Source: Bacteroidota bacterium (GTDB taxonomy: Bacteria > Bacteroidota > Bacteroidia > Bacteroidales > JAAYUG01). Taken from it: DNA of 10,336 nt. The stretch is from assembly GCA_021812865.1 (NCBI GenBank), contig JAKAMP010000045.1:1-10336 (forward strand). Reading direction: 5' to 3'. Below the pieces are notes generated by a model. The model ran no database searches. It was not told where the DNA came from and worked only from the letters and a program-made list of their open reading frames with translations. Numbering within the stretch: position 1 is the stretch's first letter; every line of letters begins with the position of its first letter. Shown here piece after piece: positions 6,317 to 10,336 of this stretch. The translations under genes were made by a program, and so were the position numbers.

Positions 6317-6794
6317 GATCGGTCAGGTTCTTGTAAGCATGTTCAAGCGGGGCGATTTCCAGTTTTTTCATTTTCATCAAGGCGGCTATCATACGGTTGT
6401 ATCTTTCCGGATCGCTTTCATCAAGTAATGAAGACAGCACCGCAGGAACAATTTGCCAGGATATCCCGTATTTATCGGTTACCCAGCCACACTGCATGAT
6501 GGTACCGTTCTCTGAAAGCCTCTTCCATAGCTGGTCTATTTCTTCCTGGTCAGCGCAGTTCACTACAAAGGAAACGGCAGGGGTGAAACTGAATATGGGT
6601 CCGCCGTTCAGCGCTGTGAACTTTTGTCCGTTCAGAAAAAACTCGATGGTCATGATTGAGCCCTCCGGCATGGGTGCGTTTTTTCCATAATGTACCATCC
6701 TGCTAACAGAAGAGTCTATAAATATGGTGGTGTAAAATTGCACCGCTTCTTCGGCCTGGTCATTGAACCACAAAAAGGGAGTGATCTTTTCCAT
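6291..6794 (-). CDS. PhnB-like VOC (glyoxalase/dioxygenase-fold) protein
   Basis: This 167-residue protein belongs to the VOC superfamily, PhnB/YjdN-like branch, commonly mislabelled 3-demethylubiquinone-9 3-methyltransferase. The opening ITPFLWFNDQAEEAVQFYT (4-22) and the closing QCGWVTDKYGISWQIVP (101-117) are diagnostic. Between them lie the second-half strands GGPIFSFTPAVSFVVNC (64-80) and a helical stretch ending MIAALMKMKKLEIAPLEHAY (135-154). It is not a methyltransferase: no SAM-binding motif is present. The substrate is unknown. Length is normal; the last 13 residues overlap the start of the DUF1801 gene. The ATG at 6794 begins the conserved N-terminal strand. It follows the uridine-kinase-like gene on the same strand with a 48-nt gap that holds a structured repeat. 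Confidence 0.9.
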   Translation of the reverse strand: MEKITPFLWFNDQAEEAVQFYTTIFIDSSVSRMVHYGKNAPMPEGSIMTIEFFLNGQKFTALNGGPIFSFTPAVSFVVNCADQEEIDQLWKRLSENGTIMQCGWVTDKYGISWQIVPAVLSSLLDESDPERYNRMIAALMKMKKLEIAPLEHAYKNLTDHGTEKNLC

Positions 6795-6804
6795 ATGGCA
6801 TGAT

Positions 6805-6845
6805 TGAACTTCTTTCTAAAAACCATAAGGGGTTAGTAAAGTTCA
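6805..6845 (-). repeat. Interrupted long hairpin between the uridine kinase and VOC genes
   Basis: TGAACTT (6805-6811) pairs with AAGTTCA (6839-6845), then CTAA (6816-6819) with TTAG (6833-6836), and CC (6823-6824) with GG (6831-6832): about 13 pairs with one internal loop and one bulge. The outer arm includes the stop codon of the kinase gene. No U-tract follows on the minus strand, so it is more likely an intercistronic RNA structure than a terminator. Confidence 0.4.
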
Positions 6846-7481
6846 TTTTATGAAAGGGCATTCAGTATTGAGTTTTTTATAGAGCACCTGGATGCAGGCT
6901 TCAATAGTTTGAGTTGTGTTTTCATGTTCGATCACCATATCGGTCCTGTTTCGCTGGGGCTCAACGTACGTGTTGTGCATGGGATGGACCATTCCTGAAA
7001 ATCTTTCGCGGACTTCAGTTTCTGTCCGGCCACGCTCAGCGGTATCCCTTCGTATAATCCTCAGGAGGCGCACCTCCCTGGCTGCATCCAGGAAAACTGA
7101 AAAATCCAGAACCCGGGCAATCCTTTCATCGTGCAGGACAAACATGCCTTCCAGCAGAATAAAATCAGCCGGTTGAACCAGAATGCCTTGCCTGTTGCGG
7201 GTACAGGTAAGGTAAGAATAGACCGGTCGCTCAATTTCAGTTCCCTGTTTTAGATTGAGCAGATGGAGAAGCAGGAGATCAAAATCAATCGCTTCGGGAT
7301 GGTCAAAATTGATCTGCTTCAGCTGGTTTTCGGGAATACCCGAACGATCATGGTAGTAAGCATCCTGTGGGAGAATGATACAACTTCCGGTCCTGTGATT
7401 ATTCAGAATCGCTGCCATCTGTTCCGTAAACGTTGTCTTGCCGGAGCCAGAGCCACCCGTAATGCCGATAATTACTGACAT
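6843..7481 (-). CDS. Uridine/cytidine kinase family P-loop protein
   Basis: This 212-residue P-loop kinase belongs to the uridine kinase (udk) family, which phosphorylates uridine and cytidine to UMP and CMP for pyrimidine salvage. It has Walker A GGSGSGKTT (9-17), the catalytic-base motif LPQDAYYHD (Asp40), NFDHPEAIDFD (58-68, Asp60), PVYSY (86-90, Tyr88), LLEGMFVLHDER (109-120), the lid RRDTAERGRT (144-153) and HPMHNTYVEP (166-175). Two features depart from classical Udk. The base-contacting His of the YDF..H.R motif is Cys93 (YSYLTCTR), and the usual Pro-x-Gly-Gly after the final beta strand is replaced by EHENTT. The fold and catalytic centre are intact, but substrate specificity is uncertain, so I give no symbol. 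The ATG at 7481 starts the P-loop strand. A weak -7-like TATCTTTA lies at 7510-7503. Confidence 0.85.
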   Translation of the reverse strand: MSVIIGITGGSGSGKTTFTEQMAAILNNHRTGSCIILPQDAYYHDRSGIPENQLKQINFDHPEAIDFDLLLLHLLNLKQGTEIERPVYSYLTCTRNRQGILVQPADFILLEGMFVLHDERIARVLDFSVFLDAAREVRLLRIIRRDTAERGRTETEVRERFSGMVHPMHNTYVEPQRNRTDMVIEHENTTQTIEACIQVLYKKLNTECPFIK

Positions 7482-7835
7482 GAGAATGATCTTAACCTGC
7501 AGTAAAGATAAAAAAGTGTTTTGGATTACAGGGCAGTGGGAAAGAGGCCGGAGTTAAAGCTAAAAAGCAATTGAAAAACTCAGGAATGAACAGTTAAGAT
7601 GAATCCTGTATGAATAAAATTGAACACGTAAACCAGGAATCAAAAGCCAGGAGTAGAAATCATATACTTTCGCCTGATATATAAACCAGGCTTTATCTGT
7701 AGTAAAGAGTAATCATTCTGCCCAACTGACGGATTTCAGGCAGGAAAAGAAATAAAGGAAAAGCTTTACCTTTGTGGTTTTGAATGGGATGAATTACATA
7801 ACATCAATGGAAATAGCATACAGTATCACCAAAAC
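7482..7835. other. 354-bp divergent intergenic region
   Basis: This spacer separates the uridine-kinase-like gene (minus) and the GNAT-like gene (plus). It contains a perfect -7 box on the plus strand (7767-7774), a weaker TACTTTCGC at 7665-7673, and a weak TATCTTTA on the minus strand (7510-7503). A 9-mer TAAACCAGG occurs twice (7629-7637 and 7682-7690). Only tiny ORFs (24 codons or fewer) are present. I see no RNA gene, riboswitch or long repeat. It is unusually long for this compact region. Confidence 0.6.
7767..7774 (+). promoter_or_regulatory. Putative -7 box for the GNAT-like gene
   Basis: TACCTTTG matches the Bacteroidota consensus TAnnTTTG exactly and lies 61 nt before the ATG at 7836. 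No convincing -33 TTTG is found 19-21 nt upstream, so only the -7 part is supported. Confidence 0.45.
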
Positions 7836-8348
7836 ATGCAACCGATGCCAGAAAGTAACCTTGAGCGCATGATTCGCCTGGTCGATGAGGTGTTTGCCAC
7901 CCGTGAGAATCCCGATCAGCTCAGCGTAAGCCCCGAAGTAATGGAACGGTTGCACAACATTCATTCTTCCGCCTTATCGGAATTCGACGATGGCCATGGA
8001 CCAGTGGCCTGGGTACTGCTTATTCCAACAACCCTTCCGCTGATGAACCAGTTTCTGGCTAAGGGAATCACCGAGAAGGAGTTGTTTGACCTGACTACTC
8101 CCGGTGTGAGGTATGATGCCCTGTACCTCTGTTCTGCACTTGTACTCGAAGAATACAGGAGGAAGGGTATTGTGAAGAACATGGTACTCCGGTCCATAGA
8201 TGAAATCCGAAAGGATTATCCCCTGAAAGCGCTTTTCGTGTGGCCATTTACAAAAGAAGGCGACCTGGCTGCCGGGGCCATAGCCAAATTGGCGGGGCTC
8301 CCCTTGTTCAAAAGAGAGGATCACTCAACCGGACAGGATGGCATTTGA
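7836..8348 (+). CDS. GNAT-fold acetyltransferase-like protein of unknown substrate
   Basis: This 170-residue soluble protein resembles the GNAT superfamily. The key stretch is YLCSALVLEEYRRKGIVKNM (97-116): a beta strand followed by the acetyl-CoA pyrophosphate loop RRKGIV (Arg108-Val113) and helix alpha-3. An earlier strand pair GPVAWVLLIPTT (55-66) and a later strand KALFVWPFTKEGDLAAGAIAK (131-151, shown as a span) complete the fold. The N-terminal part (NPDQLSVSPEVMERLHNIH) is a helical region that I recognise only from unnamed Bacteroidota proteins. Candidate starts are the ATGs at 7836, 7845 and 7869; I keep the first because no strong ribosome binding site decides. It appears monocistronic, with its own -7 box and an intrinsic terminator 15 nt past the stop. 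Substrate and role are unknown; protein or small-molecule acetylation is the family inference. Confidence 0.78.
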   Translation: MQPMPESNLERMIRLVDEVFATRENPDQLSVSPEVMERLHNIHSSALSEFDDGHGPVAWVLLIPTTLPLMNQFLAKGITEKELFDLTTPGVRYDALYLCSALVLEEYRRKGIVKNMVLRSIDEIRKDYPLKALFVWPFTKEGDLAAGAIAKLAGLPLFKREDHSTGQDGI

Positions 8349-8362
8349 CGAAACCACTCACT

Positions 8363-8384
8363 GCATTCCTGTGGAATGTTTTTT
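8363..8384 (+). terminator. Intrinsic terminator after the GNAT-like gene
   Basis: CATTCC (8364-8369) and GGAATG (8373-8378) form a 6-bp stem around TGT, extendable by a G-U pair at 8363/8379. Six T residues follow at 8379-8384. It begins 15 nt downstream of the stop codon, the expected position. The stem is short, so efficiency may be moderate. Confidence 0.7.
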
Positions 8385-8475
8385 AAAATCCTTACCTTGC
8401 GGGAAATTTGTACTGCCGCGCAGGCATTTTGTTCCTGACGCCAGGCAGATGTTATACCGGTAACTTTTCAGATGA

Positions 8476-9123
8476 ATGTATACCCATGTAATTTTCGATG
8501 TAGACGGCACCATGCTTGATACCGGCGAGGCGATTATAGGCTCCCTCCGGGAAATGCTTGAACAGGAATATGGAATGAGCTATACCCATGAACAGCTTGA
8601 GTTTGTGCTTGGAATTCCGGGAGTGCCTGCATTGGAAAGACTGGGTATTCGCGAGCCTGTGAAGGCCAGCGAGAGCTGGTACAGATTCATGGCAAAGTAT
8701 TCTCATACCCTGGCATTGTTCCCGGGAATCCGGGAAACCTTGCAGACATTGCATGACAAGGGAATCCGGCTCGGTATTGTCACCTCCCGTACGCGGCTGG
8801 AACTTGAATATGATTTCAACCCTTTCGGCATCTCTGCTTTGTTCGGTTGCATTGTGTGTGCTGATGACACATCGTCGCACAAACCACACCCGGCGCCTAT
8901 TTTGAAATACCTGGAACTAACGGAAGCAGAACCGCAAAAAACCCTGTATATTGGTGATACCGTGTATGACTGCCAGAGCGCGACGGGTGCAGGAGTGGCC
9001 TTCGGCCTCGCTTCCTGGGGTGCTGTAAACATCCCGGCCTGTTCGTCCGATTTTGTTTTTCAGAAACCGGAAGAGATCATTCCATTGATCTGGAATAACA
9101 GCGATATAGTCACTGTGGCCTGA
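8476..9123 (+). CDS. HAD-superfamily hydrolase, phosphoglycolate phosphatase/PpaX-like
   Basis: This 215-residue haloacid-dehalogenase-type phosphatase has a helical C1 cap. Motif I is VIFDVDGTMLDT (5-16) with nucleophile Asp8 and acid Asp10. Motif II is the Thr103/Ser104 in GIVTSRTR (100-107), motif III is Lys136 in SHKPHPAP, and motif IV is IGDTVYDC (159-166) with Asp161 and Asp165. All catalytic residues are present. Relatives dephosphorylate small sugar phosphates, phosphoglycolate or pyrophosphate; the cap sequence does not let me pick one. The ATG at 8476 gives the normal short lead before motif I; an ATG at 8472 is in another frame. It follows a terminator, so it should have its own promoter in the 8385-8475 interval, but only a weak TACCTTGC (8393-8400) is visible. 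The DUF1460 gene begins 74 nt downstream. Confidence 0.92.
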   Translation: MYTHVIFDVDGTMLDTGEAIIGSLREMLEQEYGMSYTHEQLEFVLGIPGVPALERLGIREPVKASESWYRFMAKYSHTLALFPGIRETLQTLHDKGIRLGIVTSRTRLELEYDFNPFGISALFGCIVCADDTSSHKPHPAPILKYLELTEAEPQKTLYIGDTVYDCQSATGAGVAFGLASWGAVNIPACSSDFVFQKPEEIIPLIWNNSDIVTVA

Positions 9124-9157
9124 AAGGGAAAAAAACAGGATAAGAGAGTATCAAACC

Positions 9158-9180
9158 GGAAGAAAAATAAATCTTCTTCC
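9158..9180. repeat. 7-bp inverted repeat upstream of the DUF1460 gene
   Basis: GGAAGAA (9158-9164) and TTCTTCC (9174-9180) flank a 9-nt A-rich loop and end 17 nt before the ATG at 9198. No T-run follows, so this is not a terminator for the HAD gene. A leader hairpin or operator is possible. Confidence 0.35.
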
Positions 9181-9197
9181 TATGAAATATACGGATC

Positions 9198-10058
9198 ATG
9201 AAAAAAGGTATTATAGTCTCGGCGATTCTTGTGCTGCTCCTTGCAGCATGGGCTCCTTCAGGGTCAAGGGCTAAGGTGGTATACCAGGCCCAGGATTCAT
9301 TGATTCTCCTTGGGAAGGTCAAAACACTGGGGAAATTCTGCAACTTGCCTTCGGGTGAGCTGATGATAAGGGTGGGAGAGAGCTTCCTGGGTACGCCTTA
9401 TGTTGGAGGCACACTCGACCGCGACAAGGACCGTGAGCAACTGGTAATCAATCTAAGTGAACTTGATTGTACTACTTATGTAGAGAACTGTCTGGCCATT
9501 ACAGAAACGCTGAAAAGCAAGACCCCCGGATTTTCAGAATACCTGAAACAACTCGAACGGATCAGGTACCGGGGAGGGGTTCTCGGCGGGTATGCCAGCA
9601 GGTTACATTATTTCTGTGAATGGATTTATGACAATGCGCAGAAAGGGTACCTGAAAGATGTTACAAAGGAGGCAGGCGGAATAAGGGACAGCATCAGGCT
9701 GTATTATATGAGTACGCATCCGAAGGAATATGCCCAGATTGATCTTCATCCTGAACTTGGCCCGGAAATCGCCGCTTTTGAAAAGGCGCTCAATGCCCGC
9801 ACATGGTATTACATTCCCAAGGAAAGGTTTAGGGAATCGGAGGCAAATATTCATAACGGAGACATCGGCGCAATCACCACCCGCATCAAAGGCATGGATG
9901 TGTCGCATGTTGGATTGATGATCAGGAAAAACGGCCGGATTCACTTCATGCATGCCTCCTCGGTGAACAAAAAGGTTGAGATCATGGATATTCCCCTGTT
10001 CGATTATCTTGCCCGGCGCAAGGATGCAACAGGCATCATGCTGGCCCGGGTGAACTAG
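9198..10058 (+). CDS. DUF1460 family exported protein (N-acetylmuramoyl-L-alanine amidase-like)
   Basis: This 286-residue protein has a Sec signal peptide (MKKGIIVSAILVLLLAAWAP, cut probably after SRA at 25; no lipobox Cys). It is therefore probably periplasmic. The mature part matches DUF1460, an NlpC/P60-like papain-fold family with structural relatives annotated as amidases. The likely nucleophile is Cys91 in ELDCTTYVENCLA (88-100), the His is 237 in VSHVGLMIRK, and HFMHASS (249-255) lies near the active site. Other conserved pieces are FLGTPYVGGTL (63-73), IRYRGG (122-127) and NGDIGAITT (220-228). A role in trimming or recycling peptidoglycan peptides in the periplasm is inferred from the fold; cleavage specificity is not known. 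It is probably co-transcribed with the HAD gene. The start is fixed by the signal peptide. Confidence 0.92.
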   Translation: MKKGIIVSAILVLLLAAWAPSGSRAKVVYQAQDSLILLGKVKTLGKFCNLPSGELMIRVGESFLGTPYVGGTLDRDKDREQLVINLSELDCTTYVENCLAITETLKSKTPGFSEYLKQLERIRYRGGVLGGYASRLHYFCEWIYDNAQKGYLKDVTKEAGGIRDSIRLYYMSTHPKEYAQIDLHPELGPEIAAFEKALNARTWYYIPKERFRESEANIHNGDIGAITTRIKGMDVSHVGLMIRKNGRIHFMHASSVNKKVEIMDIPLFDYLARRKDATGIMLARVN

Positions 10059-10096
10059 GATTACAAACTCAACCGGAAGTGTCCCGAAAATTCTTC

Positions 10097-10104
10097 TAAT
10101 TTTG
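10097..10104 (+). promoter_or_regulatory. Putative -7 box for the mannose-6-phosphate isomerase gene
   Basis: TAATTTTG matches TAnnTTTG exactly and is followed by CA. It lies 18 nt before the ATG at 10123, implying a short leader. No clear -33 TTTG is found about 20 nt upstream. Confidence 0.5.
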
Positions 10105-10122
10105 CAGCATCAAAAAACATTT

Positions 10123-10336
10123 ATGGATTCACTATACCCTTTGAAATTCAAGCCCTGGTACAGGAAGATGATCTGGGGAGGAGCAAAAATGAGAACGGTC
10201 CTGGGCAAGGACCTGAAAACGAATGATTGTGGTGAAAGCTGGGAAATTTCAGCGGTTCAGGGTCACATCTCGGTAGTGGAAAATGGCTTCCTCGCAGGGA
10301 ATAACATGCAGGAGATCATTGAAATAGATATGGGCG
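10123..10336 (+). CDS. manA: Type I mannose-6-phosphate isomerase, N-terminal part
   Basis: This cupin enzyme interconverts mannose 6-phosphate and fructose 6-phosphate in the cytoplasm, feeding GDP-mannose for surface glycans or mannose catabolism. Only 71 codons are present before the window ends. They show the type I N-terminus: LYPLKFKPWYRKMIWGGAKM (4-23), with the IWGG motif at 17-20, and CGESWEISAV (36-45), as in short bacterial ManA proteins of about 320 residues. The zinc-binding residues lie beyond the right edge, so activity cannot be judged. It has its own -7 box and starts 64 nt after the DUF1460 gene. The ATG at 10123 gives the usual short lead. Confidence 0.93.
   Translation, partial: MDSLYPLKFKPWYRKMIWGGAKMRTVLGKDLKTNDCGESWEISAVQGHISVVENGFLAGNNMQEIIEIDMG

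Noticed and set aside
6291..6794. Annotation as 3-demethylubiquinone-9 3-methyltransferase
   Set aside because: The name is a legacy label of the family; there is no methyltransferase motif and the sequence is a VOC-fold protein.
7610..7684. 24-codon ORF in the long spacer
   Set aside because: No ribosome binding site, no recognisable sequence, and length expected by chance.
7629..7690. Two copies of TAAACCAGG as possible direct-repeat operator or attachment sites
   Set aside because: Only a 9-mer match with 44 nt between, no mobile gene nearby and no further copies seen.
7807..7872. 21-codon ORF with two Cys residues overlapping the start of the GNAT-like gene
   Set aside because: Too short, no conserved feature, and the downstream frame is well supported; a leader peptide cannot be argued from sequence alone.
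8452..8889. 145-codon minus-strand frame opposite the HAD gene
   Set aside because: The HAD motifs on the plus strand are unambiguous; the opposite frame has no family traits.
9158..9180. Hairpin considered as a terminator of the HAD gene
   Set aside because: The 9-nt loop is A-rich and no T-run follows, so it does not fit an intrinsic terminator.

Overview
The window looks like chromosomal core DNA of a Bacteroidota bacterium, most likely a Bacteroidales-type anaerobe. The evidence is gene content and order: pdxJ, a CBS protein, nadK, small outer-membrane barrels and uppS; DUF1460 and DUF6089 families; promoter -7 boxes of the TAnnTTTG type; and few Shine-Dalgarno sites. No mobile element, CRISPR array, rRNA or tRNA was seen, and base composition looks even throughout.

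Left part (1-3473, all minus strand): transcription probably runs from a CBS/ACT-like regulatory protein into NAD kinase, then two successive secreted outer-membrane beta-barrel proteins, then undecaprenyl diphosphate synthase (cut by the left edge). The second barrel (375-1016) has the features of DUF6089/PorG, a type IX secretion component encoded next to uppS and bamA in Porphyromonas. The first barrel (1033-1725) has the same layout and looks like a tandem paralogue. Pointing the other way from a 135-bp divergent spacer, pdxJ (vitamin B6 synthesis) is followed after 1 nt by an alpha/beta hydrolase.

Middle part (5136-7481, minus strand): a uridine-kinase-family protein, a PhnB-like VOC protein, a DUF1801 protein (overlapping the VOC gene by 26 nt), and a PolB-related DEDDy 3'-5' exonuclease whose stop codon is interlocked with that of the hydrolase.

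Right part (7482-10336, plus strand): a 354-bp spacer, a GNAT-like protein with its own promoter box and an intrinsic terminator, a HAD phosphatase, an exported DUF1460 amidase-like protein, and the first 71 codons of a type I mannose-6-phosphate isomerase.

I see no evidence of a wholly new system. The points most worth a second look are the tandem PorG-like barrels, the CBS/ACT protein beside NAD kinase, altered substrate-pocket residues in the uridine-kinase-like protein and in PdxJ, and several unexplained inverted repeats between genes.
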